Positions 35,467 to 47,615 of a DNA stretch of 64,000 nucleotides are shown here, piece by piece. The notes under the pieces are model-generated. The model had not been told where the DNA came from, searched no databases, and was given only the letters and a program-made list of their open reading frames with translations. The stretch comes from Calamus simplicifolius (Eukaryota > Streptophyta > Magnoliopsida > Arecales > Arecaceae). The translations under genes and the position numbers were made by a program. Location of the stretch: positions 1,117,328 through 1,181,327 of the forward strand of contig UESW01004079.1 in the NCBI GenBank assembly GCA_900491605.1, given 5' to 3'. Position 1 is the first letter of the stretch. Each line of letters begins with the position of its first letter.

Positions 35467-36285
35467 GGATCGATAGCTCTCTTTTCTTTTTCTTGTTTGC
35501 ATGTGACTTTCCGACAAAGTTGGTTCAAAAAATGAAAACTTTATCAGTTCAACTATCTCTTTCCATCTTTGAAACACCTTTGGCCTATTCTTGGAAACTT
35601 TGCAAGATGTCACTGCTGGGCTATTCTCTGGAACTTGAAAGAGGTCATGCATGGGATCGAGCGTGCACTGTGGGACAGATAATGATGATAAGTTTTTTGA
35701 AAAATAGTGATTTAGTAAGTCTCATATGAATTTATGGGTTGTGGTTGTGGCTTGTTTGATTTGCTTTGCCAAAAGTTCTAAGTTGATAAAAGAAAGTTTA
35801 GATGATGGATATAGTTTTTATGTCTGAATGAGTGTAACTGGGTCATTGAAGTCTATCCTCCAGGCTGACAGAGCCATAGAACTGAGATTTAATCTAATTA
35901 GAGGTCTAAGTGAAAGTCTCTGCTCTTTGAGATCAAATCCCTGCCCTTAAAATGTCAAGGGTTACACCACTCCCCTTCCGTAAGCTGGCAGGAATTATAC
36001 CATCGAAGCAAACATGTTCGGCAGTGAACTCCATCTGCATGAATTGGCCTTGATATAAAAATTATGTTGGAAGGGAAAGTTTCACCTAAGATTGTTTGAT
36101 CGAATGGGCGTCTTCATATAGATTGTGTGATCTAAACAAGGGTTAGGCACTTGTAAGATGTTATTAGAGTGTCGCATCCAAGGTTCCCGGGCCAACGGTG
36201 GATATAATCTCGGCGTAGCCGTGTACATTTAGCATCACAGCCATTCTCAACGTTTATTATACATGCCATATAACTACCTTACAAC
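35467..36285. other. Host sequence right of Gypsy-B, with an exon-like segment at 35480-35714
   Basis: A frame of roughly 75 codons reads ACDFPTKLVQKMKTLSVQ at its start and GHAWDRACTVGQIMMIS near its end, and runs to a good GTAAGT donor at 35715. No clean acceptor is visible because Gypsy-B begins just upstream. The remainder (35720-36285) has no recognised feature. The frame may be an exon of the same broken gene as the segments at 8.3, 20.3 and 20.9 kb, or chance. Confidence 0.25.
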
Positions 36286-36815
36286 TAGAGGTGCAACTTG
36301 GGTCGGATTTAATTCGGCCCGTGAAATTTGATTTGCAGTATTTGAATTAATGTTTGCTCAACCCAAATTCAAAGATCTGGATTTAATCCGAACCGATTTG
36401 TAATTAATTTGAACTTAAATTACAGTCAACCCAAATCCAAGATAACCTGAACCCGAGGTGCAAGGAATTTTTTTTGACAGAACCCAATGTTAATATGATT
36501 ATTATGGACTACTAAATGCAGGAGATTACAAGGTATGATCTCCTTAAGAAGGTAAAGGTTAGTGTCCTCTCTTTATTTCTCTTCCTTTAAAAGATGATAA
36601 ATGTGAAGCTTATTTGTTTTAAATTTTAGCTTATTTGAGTAATGTTAAATTTATTTATTTTAGCTTAACATATTTTTTTTATCGATCTAAATTTTAAATC
36701 TAAACTTAATTTAAAATAATTTTTAAAAATAAAAATAAAAATAAAAATAATATTTTATAAATAAATTAGAATTAGAATACAAGGGAACCGTTTCATTAGC
36801 CGAGTTGCACCCCTA
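36286..36815. mobile_element. hAT-like inverted-repeat element (530 bp)
   Basis: The ends are inverted: TAGAGGTGCAACTTGGGTCGG on the left, and the reverse complement of the right end reads TAGGGGTGCAACTCGG. The flanking 8 bases, cttacaac and gctacaac, agree at six positions, as expected of an old 8-bp hAT target duplication. No transposase is present. It lies just upstream of the bL28 gene. Confidence 0.55.
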
Positions 36816-36959
36816 GCTACAACGTCCGGTGGGGTCCAAAAAATTAAAAAAGCCAGCTTTTTTTTTTTTTTTAATTCTTGGTTAAAAAAGCGCTTCATCC
36901 CCTCTTATCTTCTCTCCCGTTCGCTCGTTTCATTGTTGCCTCATTATTTCGGAGGGGAG
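36816..36959 (+). promoter_or_regulatory. Promoter-proximal region and 5' UTR of the bL28c gene
   Basis: It contains a long T tract near 36860 and a CT-rich leader ('cccctcttatcttctctcccgttcgctcg') before the ATG, typical of plant leaders. No clear TATA box was found, which is common for housekeeping plastid-protein genes. Confidence 0.4.
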
Positions 36960-39474
36960 ATGGCGGCAGCTCTGGCGGGGCACTCAGCTCTCTTCTTCGC
37001 TTTAAATTCTTCTTCTTCTAAGGTTGAGGCTAGGGTTGCGGTTGGGGTCTCGAGCGCCGGGGTTCCGGTGACCAATCAATGCTCGATGCTAGGGTTCGGG
37101 AGGTCCCAATTGATCGGAGCCAGGATTAGCATCTCCCAAGCCCTCCCGCCCAATCACATCTTTTCGAGGACTCCCGTCGTGCCCATCGTTGCCCGTGAGT
37201 ATCCCAATCCGTTCCTCATTTTGTGCTGCTTTTTTCCTATCTTTTCCCCAAGTTGAGTTTTTTTTTTTTTTAACAAAAAATCGAATTTTGGATATCGGAT
37301 GATTCTGAGACGAAAAGTAGGAATAGACTCAAAAAAAAGTGGAATTTTTATTCCAAGGTTTGACGTAATTGACTGGATTTGTTGCGATGTCTAAACGTGA
37401 ATAATAATCTCGCTCTGAATACTGGGAAACTAAAAGCTATACTAAAAGCCAACACTATGTTGAGCTATCTTAAAACCAAGTCTATGCTTCTGTTATGGTC
37501 TGTTTGGATGGAAGGGAATGAAGGGGAGGAAAAAGAAAAAAAAAAAAAGAGGTAAAAGGTTAAGAGGATGAAAGAAAGAGGAGGAAGAGAATGGAAGTAA
37601 CCTGTTCTTTTTCTTTATTCTTAAAAGTTTAAATTTGTTAACCCCAATTTAGGATAAGGTGAAGAGGGAAAAAATGTTTAAATCATACTTTTTATAGAAA
37701 AAAATATTTTTTATTTTTTTCTTTATTCTTTTATTTCACTATTTATTCCTATTCTGGAGGGGTATAATTGTCATAAATTTTTATAACTTCTTTTTCTTTC
37801 ATCCTTTCCAAACAAGAGAGGAAGAACAATCCTTCCTTTCCTTTTTTCCCTTCCATTCCTTTCCTTCTTTTTACTCTTTCATTCCTTCCAAACATCCAAA
37901 CATAGCCTAAATGATTCTAGCTTTCTGTCATGGGTTCTTATTCACAGGTAATCATGTGGAGCAAGATTTCAATTAAATTACTCATTGTAAATGTTTTGAA
38001 TATTTAACGAGCTCATTTTTGCTCAGCTTCTTTGTTCATATCAGTCTGGGACATAAGATAATGTCGGATTATTAAGGCTACCAGACCTCTTTCCTGGGAA
38101 ATGTTTTTTTTTTTTTGATTTTTCTTGTCCGCTTTCAAATTTTTGTGTGAAAATTAAAAAACACATTCATTTATTAAAAATAAATTTTTTAAAATTTAAA
38201 AATTTAGAAAAAGGTTCCTGGATGATCGAAGTATGACGGTGGGTTATGGAGGGAGATGCTATGGTGAAGGCAATGGTGGATGAGGAGTGGTGAAGGTGTG
38301 GTAGCGATGGTGGCAAGGAATAGTAATGGTGGTGATAATAATGGGTGATGGATACGGCGATAGTGATGATGAAAGTACGGTGGTAACGATGATAAAAAAA
38401 GTTAATGCAATGAAGATTTGATAGTGGCCGTAGTAGATCTATGATTGTAATTGTAGCATTGGTTGCAGTAGCGGAGGGAAGGTGATGATAATTATAGCGT
38501 TTATGAGTGATATATGGTCTATGATGAAGCATAAATCGTTTAATGATGGTGGATGATGAAAGTATGATGAAGGATTGCGTAGATATAATGATGATGGTGA
38601 TGAATAGTAAAAATAATGATAACAATAATGGGTGGTAGAAGAATGGTGATGATCATGGATGGTGAAGGAATGGTTGATGATGAAAGTGATAGTAAATAGT
38701 GAAAATATGATAATAGAAATTGTAGAGAAAATACCACTTCTTTTTAAAAGAAAATCATAAAAAATAATCTAAAATTCTTTTTTTATATTTAAAAGATCAA
38801 CTAATTTTTTAATTTAAAAAATATTAGGTTTGAATATAAACTTTTAATTTGGGTTATGCATGAGAAATTTTTTTAAAAAATACTCTTAGAAAAGTTTTTG
38901 TACATCATCATTGAACGTGATGATTCACTCATGCATGGGTCTGCACCAAAGGCTCACTTGTGGATCTCATAGCATAGACATGAAGGTGAATCATCATGCT
39001 CAATGCAAACTGTCCTATATCGGAGCGGTGTACAAAAACTTTTGTCAATACTTTCAATTTTTCCCAACCAAACAGGCCCTCTTGGATGAGCTTATGCACC
39101 TGTATCACGGAAACTTAGACCTTAAGCTATGGTAGATGAGCTTAGCTACTAGTATCACAAAAAGCGTCCGTCCAAATGAACCTTACAATCTGCACTACTT
39201 GCGTGTGTTTGATGATTTAACTTGAGACCTTTTGGATTCAGGTAGGGTGTGCCCTTTCACCGGAAAGAAGGCAAACAGGGCCAATAAGGTCTCCTTCTCA
39301 AACCACAAGACAAAGAAGCTGCAATTTGTGAATCTACAGTACAAGAGGGTGTGGTGGGAAGCTGGAAAACGCTACCTCAAGCTGCGCCTATCCACTAAAG
39401 CACTCAAGACCATCGAAAAGAATGGGTTGGATGCTGTTGCTAAGAAGGCTGGAATCGACCTCAGGAAAAAATGA
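36960..39474 (+). CDS. RPL28: Plastid large-subunit ribosomal protein bL28c, nuclear gene with two exons
   Basis: Exon 1 is 36960-37194 (235 bp) and exon 2 is 39242-39474 (233 bp), joined in phase 1 across a 2047-bp intron (donor GTGAGT at 37195, acceptor TTCAG ending 39241). The product is 155 aa. Residues 1 to about 77 are a Ser/Ala-rich, basic plastid transit peptide (starts MAAALAGHSALFFALNSS). The rest is a complete L28 domain. It begins at the exon junction with RRVCPFTGKKANRANKVSF, contains KRVWWEAGKRYLKLRLST, and ends GIDLRKK with TGA. This is the conserved form of chloroplast L28, an assembly and stability protein of the 50S subunit. The first ATG is chosen because it starts the transit peptide. 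An upstream in-frame TTG is not used. The frame is intact, so the gene is probably functional. Confidence 0.95.
37498..37906. mobile_element. MITE-like inverted-repeat insertion in the bL28c intron
   Basis: GGTCTGTTTGGATGGAAGG on the left is matched by the reverse complement of CCTTCCAAACATCCAAACATAGCC on the right. The interior is purine-rich on the left and pyrimidine-rich on the right, so the whole element could fold back. No clear target duplication was found. Confidence 0.5.
38220..38720. repeat. Degenerate GAT/GGT-rich low-complexity tract in the bL28c intron
   Basis: About 500 bases are dominated by GATGGTGATG-type trinucleotides without a fixed long period. It produces a His/Ile/Thr/Ser-rich open frame on the minus strand that has no other sign of coding. 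Confidence 0.6.
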
Positions 39475-40129
39475 GCTCATCTGGCCATCTGGAATTTCTC
39501 CTCTGCTGTAGTTAACTCATAATTCTTTTTCTTTTTGTTTTTTCAAGCGTTTGGACAAACCTTGAACTGCACTGGAAGTTAAAAGTCTACTCCAGCAATC
39601 GCTTCTTATATGGTTTCATCTCAATTTGAACCTGGCATACATTAGGCAATCTTTCACCAGGCACCTTGATTATGTTATCGAGCTTTTTAACCTCACCTAA
39701 AAATGTTCCTCAATCTACAGAGCAAACCGCATCCAGGTAAAATACAGGCTGTTGGTTTTTTTAGTTGGTTTTGCAATTGCATCGAATTCATTATCGGCCA
39801 CATGCTATAACAATTCTCACAACAAAGGGTACATCCTGGTTGTAACTGTGGAACTCCCTTCGCCATAAAGTCCATCTGATAATTTAACAAAAGGGAAAGA
39901 ATATAACAGCACAAAGCAAGCATATGAAAACAAGATAGAACGACCCTCGTCTAATTGCACGTGTGCTTTTGTGCCCACTGGCCGGAGATAATGGAGAAAT
40001 TGTAAAGGATGCACAGATGGAGATTCATTTGCAATTCTTGTAAGGTATAATCTATTTAAAAACAGTTTTTCCACTGTTAAAAAACATTCTGGAGCTTGAA
40101 AAAGAGTACATTTGCATTGTACATCCTCT
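39475..40129. other. Intergenic space between the convergent bL28c and RhoGDI genes
   Basis: The two stops are about 700 bp apart, tail to tail. This stretch must hold both 3' ends. No other feature was seen. Confidence 0.5.
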
Positions 40130-40135
40130 TTTATT
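40130..40135 (-). terminator. Poly(A) signal of the RhoGDI gene
   Basis: The minus strand reads AATAAA 36 bases after the TGA stop at 40172. Confidence 0.5.
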
Positions 40136-40171
40136 CAGTCTTAGTTTTGATTGATATCGAGAAATATACGA

Positions 40172-43100
40172 TCAGCGCTTCTTGATTTCAAAGTAGTAGT
40201 CCAGTTCCAGATGGCATCTTTTGTCATCATCTTCAAACTGCAATAAGCACGAAACCAAAATAAATCCTATGCAAGGTATATTTTGTTATCGATCACCAGA
40301 TAGAGGATTCCAGACAAGCGACCACAAAAAAAAAAAAGGAGGGCTGAAAATCGGGAAGCCTGCAACAAAGTTAATAATGACAGATTTGATCTTACCTTAA
40401 GTTTTGCTGAGTAGATTCCACGAGCAATTGAACCAGATGGAGTAGTCTCTTCTTCCAGCAAATGTTCATAGGGATCGCGTTGAGGAGCAAAAGTACCAAG
40501 CATTCCCTTTCTTTGATCGACTGAAATTTGAGAGGCAAAAAGGAAGTTTTTTTTTTTTTTTTGGGAGAAGAAGTGGTTGGACAAGTTCCACTAAAATTCA
40601 CTAATAAGGAGAAAAGAGGCTTCAACCATGAGCAGAGCAAGACAAAGCTATAAGCATATATGACCATGCAGAAGCACATGCAACCATGCTCTGGCTAAGA
40701 TAATTTAATTTCAAAGATCTATGGAAGTCATAACTATCAGTTGCAAACACAAAACGATCAACAGAGGGTTTGGGGACCAAACATTTGGTAGGAGAGGGAA
40801 CTGAAAAAGGACCAGCTAGTGTGATCTTCTGTGTTCATCATGTTTGATACAACTCTCAAGATTTTCAGGTTGCAGTTGTAATGTTCCATCAGTTTTAACA
40901 GCAAGGAGATATATCTATATTATTCTCGACCAGGCTAAATTTCATAAGTTACAAGATTGTAATGGCACACATAAGGTTTCGTCTGATAAACCATTTTGTA
41001 ATTTCATAAGTTACAAGCATATGTGCTTCACATGGCACTTGAGGCATGCCTTAATAAACCATTCTGTCATGATCTTCTGAGTGTTAGGTCTGATGTTGAG
41101 TTCAGCTTGTTAGGAGATATATCTATATACAAGATTGTCAGGCTTCTGTTAAGAGTTAGGCGATACTTGCTACATGCAAAGGGAAAACTAGTTGGTATAA
41201 ATGTATGTTGACAAGCCAAAACTAGTCCAGAAAGAGTATGTTGATTAATGAAATTACAGTGCTCAAATAATATCATAGAAATGAGTTGTTTTTCCACAGC
41301 TACTACGTGAAGAGTGGAGGTAAGATTCGAGTATTTGGGAATACATCTTGTCATGAACTACTTGTGTCCTACCTGTAGCTCATTGAAGGAAGTAGTGGTG
41401 ATGCTATATAAAAAGCAGGAAGACTTCCATTGACCTCTCCTTTCTGAAAACATTTTAGTTACATAACAAGGGAATGCTGAGCCTTATAAAACAACACACA
41501 GCAATATTGGGGGCAGCTACTACAGGAAAGCAGATCAGAACTAGAATGGCAAGTAAATGTCATGCTAACATGTTGTATGGTCCTACAATTGGGTGGTTGA
41601 AACTGATATGAAAGATATAAGTAGGCAAGGAAAACTGATAAAATATAAGCTATGTTAAAGTGGAGGCCTTACAAATTTATCCCATTGAGAAGAAACAACT
41701 AATATTTGACTGATTCATCACAGCACAAGGGAATTCATAATTCTCATTAAATTATTTAAGGAACAGGCACAAGAAAGCCAACCTACAAGCTAGCAGAGTT
41801 GCATGCAATTCTGGACTTAACTAATTTATTTCTGATGTTCATTGCATTTCCTTAATTCTCCAAAAGTTAGATTTCATTAAGTATTCACTTCATGATGGCA
41901 TATATTTTCAACCAAATGAATAAAAATGTCAAGCTTGCTGTAACTATGGAGCAGGAAATTTCAAGGTTCTGTCATCAGTTTGGTTTTTCCCACCCCACAG
42001 GTCAATGTAACAAAACACACCTTGGAGACCTTTCTTCCAGACTGTGTTGGAGTAAGTTAAGCCAGACACAATGTTATGCTTAACACTGAAAGTCAGCTTG
42101 AGACGATATTGTGATCCTTCCTTGAGAGTAAATAGAACACGGCTTTGATTCTCGGTTACCGGTAAAGGTGTAGTAATTTCAGCACAGCCTTCAGATACAA
42201 TTCCAATGGAGTGGAATGTAACTTCAGGTTCCATTTGGCCTGCAAAAGGTGACAGGTTTTGAAAGCTGCGTCAAAACAAAATTTTAATTAGCAAGTAAAG
42301 AAAGACTGACCATTTAATTCTCCTTCAAGACAACCAAGCAGCTTCTCTTTCCACCTCCTCAAACTTTCATCATCCTGCAAGACTCATAGGATTTTAATTG
42401 AAGCTAAGTTGACTAAAATTAGTCCTGTAAATGCAAAAAGAATGTAAGAGATGCATTAAATATTAGTAACTGTGTTATTCCCTGGTTCAGTACTGACCTG
42501 TACCACTTTGCACCAACCATACCGTATTATATCAGGACACTAAGGTTCTGTTTGGTATATGAGCCGAACTGATCCACACCATCCACACCATTTCAAACTA
42601 AGCAAAACTATCCTCTACCACCTGACTTCATGCAGCACCATGGTTGGAAGAGAGAAAAAAAAAAAAATACTAGAGTCTAGCTCAGTACGGAGAGCATACC
42701 ATACTGGTCATATCATATCATACGATACTGGTCATATCATATGATACTGAGCTAGTCATATACTGGTATGATAGTATCAGTTTTGCAGACCTTGCTCCTG
42801 ACACTACAAATATATGGTAAGATTTTCCTAAAGTATAGGAAAAGAAGAGTAGGAGCAGAAGCCAATAAATCCCATTCCCATTTTTAATGCATATATGATA
42901 ATGAGGACATCAAATCATCCAACTAAAGGGGTGTTAATGCTAGTGTCTTTTATAAAGTGTATGCTACGAAGATTTACTCCACGGGTGAAAACAAGAATTG
43001 TAAATCAGAGGTGTCTCATCAAAACAACAGTCATGTGCTGAGAGAATGAGAGGGAAACTCTCTTAATAATGCATTTCTGTTGGTGCAGTTTTCTCAGGTG

Positions 43101-46100
43101 ATGATAGACGTGTTGCAAAAGAAGCTTTTAAGAAAATAAAAAAAAGGAGGTTATCCATTTGTAGAATAGGAATCAAGCTGATTTTATTTATTAATCTATT
43201 GTCTTCGATATACAGTCTGGTATAAGAATTCTTTTTGTAAGTTGAGTAGTAATAAATCTATGGTTCTCTTTGAATACATATATCAGATACCTCCTATGGA
43301 ACTGTTTATCTTCTTCTTTTTTAAAATAATAAAAAAAAATCTTTATGTAGAATGATTATGTGAACATGTAGATATCCCTCTATTTGCAACCTGATGGATC
43401 CATCGATAGAATCAATATTTAGATTGTAGAACACAAGCAATTGTCACCCACTACCAGAGTTTTGGACAACTATGGGATCTAATACTAAAAATCTTTTGTT
43501 TCTATTTCAGCTGTAAGCATGATATTGAACTATGTATATATAACATATTTCTGAGTTCTTTTTGTTTTTAGTCATTGTTTGAATAGATATATCTTTAGAA
43601 AGAGTGATCTTTTAACAATCCATGGTAAGGATAGAGGTAGAGGTAGACCTAAACTAACATAGACAGAAAAAAAAAAAAAAATATAACTATTTGTAATTTG
43701 AATGTCGACTTGGGCCTGAATAGAGCAGAGTGGAGAAGCAGATTCATGTAGCCGAACCCATGTAGTTGGGAAAAGGCTTAGATGAGTTAAGTTGAGTTTG
43801 AATAGATATACTTTCGCTCAATTTGCAACTTGAGGGATCCATGGACAGGAGTTGGGTTCCAAGACCCCAGATCACAAACAACTACTGTTATTAGAACTTT
43901 AGGTGACTATAGGATCCAAGGTGCTAGGCAAATTGCCAAAAACCACCAGATGGTTCAAAGATGGTGACACCTGACAGACAAGGCAAACTTGACCTTTGGT
44001 ACTGCAAAACAATGAAAGGCAAACAAGAAAGTACCCAAGAAAGACAACAAAAATTGATGATAATGAGTTGGCGGACCTGAATTTAGAGGCAATGTTAATG
44101 CATCAGACATTTTTGATGGGTTACACGACATACACCATCAATGATGAAGAACTTATACTAGAGTTATATGAAAGTCATGAAATTTTTAAATGGCCAAAAT
44201 GTAGAAGAGCATTCTAGCAGCATCATTGTAGCTAACCTAAATTTAACAGCCACCTTTTAAAACTTATGGACTAGCCAAATCAACCTTATTTTCCAATACT
44301 CACTCAACTCAATTCAACTCATCTAAGCCTTTTCCCAACTAAACCTTATTTTCCAATATGAAACAAAAATCAGACCTTATTTAACTTTTACAAACCCACA
44401 TGACATTCATGACTCAAAGAAAAGGAATATAAAAACTAAGGTGGTGATTGTCTGATATTTTTTTCCCCATCACCTTATGCCTTTGACCATGATGTCTCTT
44501 CCTTACCTTTATGGTCATTATGATGCAAGGGATACGGTTATCAAGAATATTCAAGAGGAATATTGGCATCACATTTTTGTCCTCAAGGTTAGTCATACTT
44601 CAATCCACCGCAGAAAATATTGGATCAAATCCAGTTGTCATTCCATGAAGATATTCCAGATATTGCATGTCCTTTCTTGCTATTTTGATGTGCATCTTAG
44701 TAGCATAACTGATGGCAAAGGTTGATGATTCTTTACTCTCATAGTTTATACTATGTAATGTCAATGCAATTCTGACACAGATCTGGAAAGGCAATGGGAA
44801 ATATGATCTAGTTATTAACCAAAGGCAAACCTCAAACCTGATCTAAAATAGGATCATTAGAGTACGTGGGATACACCTCAGAAACAAGACTATTTTATGC
44901 ACATTAATTTTCAGCCATATGGAACACAGCCCTTGACTATTCTAAAGCCTACTGAGCAACCAAATCTACCTTATCTGCAACAGGATACCTAATTATATCA
45001 CCTTCTATAAGAAACAAAAATTTATTTACAGTTTATAAAGAGGTGTTTAAAAACAAAAATGACTGACCCAAAATGGCATTTAGCCCTGTAAAGTGATTCA
45101 GATAAAAGCTAGCCAGCAGTTGTTGAACTCGTAATTAAATGTCATATAGGATTTCAGCAAGATATATCCTGTCACAACCTAATTGTCTGCCATAAGATTT
45201 CACTTCCTACAAATGGTAAATAGTTTTGGCCCTGCTTTTTCTCTTACTATAAGTAAGACTTTCAGACCATGGCTTCAGAACATAAACATAAAAGCAGAAC
45301 TTAATAATTATGATCACATACAGTTTCCAGATTTGGTAATCATTATCATGCCAGTACAGATTAATTCAACTTTTCATCACATGTGGACAAATAAATGAGC
45401 AGATCTGTTGTAAATCTGTGGATTCTAAACAAGAATTCAAATCTCAAGGATCAGAAACATATTGACAAATAGCTGGTATCGTATGATCCTTGATATGGCA
45501 CGGTGATCCTAGATACACCTTGATTATGTGTCAAAACAAATAGGCAAATAAAAAAGGTGTACAGAGAATGACAGAGTTGATATGGCTCAATACGGGCAAT
45601 ATGGGTTTGGTTCACCCAATATTAATGTATACTAGCCCCTATATGTTGGCCAATGCAGTTGCAGTACATAACCACATTTCATCTTTGCTCTATGTAGGGC
45701 AAATATGTCCTAGAAAAATGAATATCAACCTGCATCAGATATCTAGAGCATTTCTTAACAACAGGTGGAGTTATAAGAGTGATATGGAGCATCGAATGTG
45801 GGTAGACAAGTCAGCCGATTGGAAACACCTTCATGGGTCAAGCCATATTCAAGATCAACAAGTAGTTGAAGAAGAATTTTCAAGGTCATCTTTGCAATGA
45901 CAGCAAAGATACTAATATTGATTTGTTCATTTTGTGTTTAAAGAAAGAATAGATGAATTTCAACAAAGCACACAATGGCATCATGTGAAGATTTATGCTA
46001 CTAAGAACCCTAGGATGGGGAGGTGGATAACAGAGAATGATGGTCAAAACCTACTAATTTATCAAGGAGGTTTTATATACATAAGCTCAGGCTTCTCCCC

Positions 46101-47507
46101 AATCGGCTTCTATTCCTTGATGCTGGCTTCTTTTTGAGTTGCTTCCATCTTCAAACTTGATAATGTTTAAGGGGAAAAAGAAGTTCTTTTAATGACAGAA
46201 TTTAGTACATTATCTAACTTAAATCAGTCTTTTGGTAGACCATAAAATAGAGTAAGGCATTACAACTAAGAATAAGGCCTGTAAATGGTTCTCTTTATTA
46301 TTTAAAAGATTCATTTACTAATCAATATTATGATCATAACACAGCATATCAGTTCTTTATGGACATAAAAGTCGAGTAGAGAAATAACAATAAAGAAGTG
46401 ATATATGGGATCTTGACAAAAAACACGGCTGATCATTAAGGCCTACTACACCAACCATACATGAACTCCTAAGCACCATCTGGTCCGCATAATGCTACAG
46501 AAACAATGGATATCAGAAATTTTCAATTGCCAATTACACCTTTAACAAGAATATGCCCTTTGGTAGGGCAGCCAAATAGGCATGTGGCCCTTCTTTCCTA
46601 TTGCAGTTTGTTCACAGCCTAGAGTGATCTAGAGATCAGAACCAATCAGCTTGTATTATTTCACCAATGTTCATTTAAATAAATTTAGAAATACCTCAAA
46701 GGAAGACTCAAACACAAAATCTACCTTCAACAACTTAAGGCATTAAAATCAGCAGTACATTAAAAAAAAAATCATTCCAAGCATCAATGCTAAATAGAAC
46801 ACACAGTCCAAACCACAATATGAACACACAGTCCAAACCAGATTATTTCGCATAACACATTTTATCATAACCACAATATGAACCACAAATAGTGTGTGTG
46901 TGTGTGTGTGTGGGGGGGGCAAAAAAAAAAAAACCGTCGTCTGATGCAACAAATGTCCAATATAAGACAAATACAGAGAGAAATACCAACAAGAAAATTT
47001 CTTAGAAATAAGAAAAGATATTGAAACCCACAGGATCAAGATGAGATACCAGACATCTCCGAGAATGATAGCAACCAAATTAACCCACACAACCCGCAAC
47101 ATCAAAGCCAACCGAGAATACAAGAAAACTTGTAAGATTGAAAAAATTCTCAAATACGGCACGTATCAATTCGATTTCAAAGAAAAGATCGCATCTTTTA
47201 GCAGAAACCCACATCCCGAATCTCGAAAAAGAAGGAAGAAAGGTCAGGAAAAAGAGGGACAAGAAGAAGAGACTAAAACCAAGACCTTGTCTTTCTCAAG
47301 CTGTTCCTTGAGAGGGATCAGAGGCCCGGGAACGAATCCATCGGCGCCGACCTCCTCATCCTCCTCTCCTTCGACTTCGTCCTCATCGAGCTCGGCCTTC
47401 TTCTCGTCAACTAACGCATCACCGCTCTCCGGCAGAGCCGCAAGGACGTCCCTGAGAGTTCTCGAGGCGGATGAACTCCCCGCTTCCGCTCTCCTGTCTC
47501 CCTCCAT
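40172..47507 (-). CDS. Rho GDP-dissociation inhibitor (RhoGDI), five exons
   Basis: Minus-strand exons are 47507-47286, 42374-42311, 42239-42021, 40520-40396 and 40237-40172. All have GT/AG borders and consistent phases, giving 231 aa (234 if the ATG at 47516 is used). The N-terminal quarter is acidic (DEDEVEGEEDEE). The RhoGDI core then runs from PGPLIPLKEQLEKDK through LRRWKEKLLG, PEVTFHSIGIVSEG, the TLKEGSQYRLKLTFSV region and YSNTVWKKG. It continues through MLGTFAPQRDPYE and EETTPSGSIARGIYSAK to the end YYFEIKKR. Known members keep ROP/RAC small GTPases GDP-bound and cytosolic by masking their prenyl tail. Arabidopsis SCN1 restricts root-hair initiation this way. The length is normal and there is no break. 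Intron 1 is 4.9 kb and carries repeat insertions; introns 2-4 are 71, 1500 and 158 bp. Confidence 0.95.
43590..43805 (+). mobile_element. LINE (L1-like) 3'-end fragment in RhoGDI intron 1
   Basis: GRGRPKLT can be read near 43640, followed by NRAEWRSRF-like sequence and 'catgtagttgggaaaaggcttagatgagttaag'-type DNA ending in TTGAG repeats. This is the usual C-terminal and 3' tail of plant L1-like elements. It is antisense to the host gene. Confidence 0.55.
44285..44345 (-). mobile_element. LINE 3'-tail fragment in RhoGDI intron 1
   Basis: Its reverse complement repeats the 'ttgggaaaaggcttagatgagttgaattgag' tail seen at 43770-43800. It is only a short relic. Confidence 0.5.
46880..46934. repeat. 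(GT)n-(G)n-(A)n microsatellite in RhoGDI intron 1
   Basis: About eleven GT units are followed by a G run and an A run. Confidence 0.9.
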
Positions 47508-47519
47508 CCTCGCCAAAAC

Positions 47520-47615
47520 CCTCCCCTCCGATCGAAACCCGAGGGTTTAAAAAAATCGAGAAAGAGAGAGAAAGAGTGGGAGAGAGAAAGGTGTTACTTT
47601 TGGAGGTATTTATAT
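47520..47615 (-). promoter_or_regulatory. RhoGDI core promoter and leader
   Basis: The minus strand has TATAAATA at 47614-47607, about 100 bases before the ATG at 47507. It is followed by a CT-rich leader (CTTTCTCTCTC type), the usual pyrimidine patch of plant promoters. Confidence 0.55.

Noticed and set aside
36933..36959. Upstream extension of the bL28c frame from a TTG
   Set aside because: A non-ATG start is unnecessary: the ATG at 36960 begins a normal transit peptide.
38167..38737. 152-codon His/Ile/Thr/Ser-rich minus-strand frame
   Set aside because: Lies in a GAT/GGT low-complexity tract inside the bL28c intron; no splice or start context.
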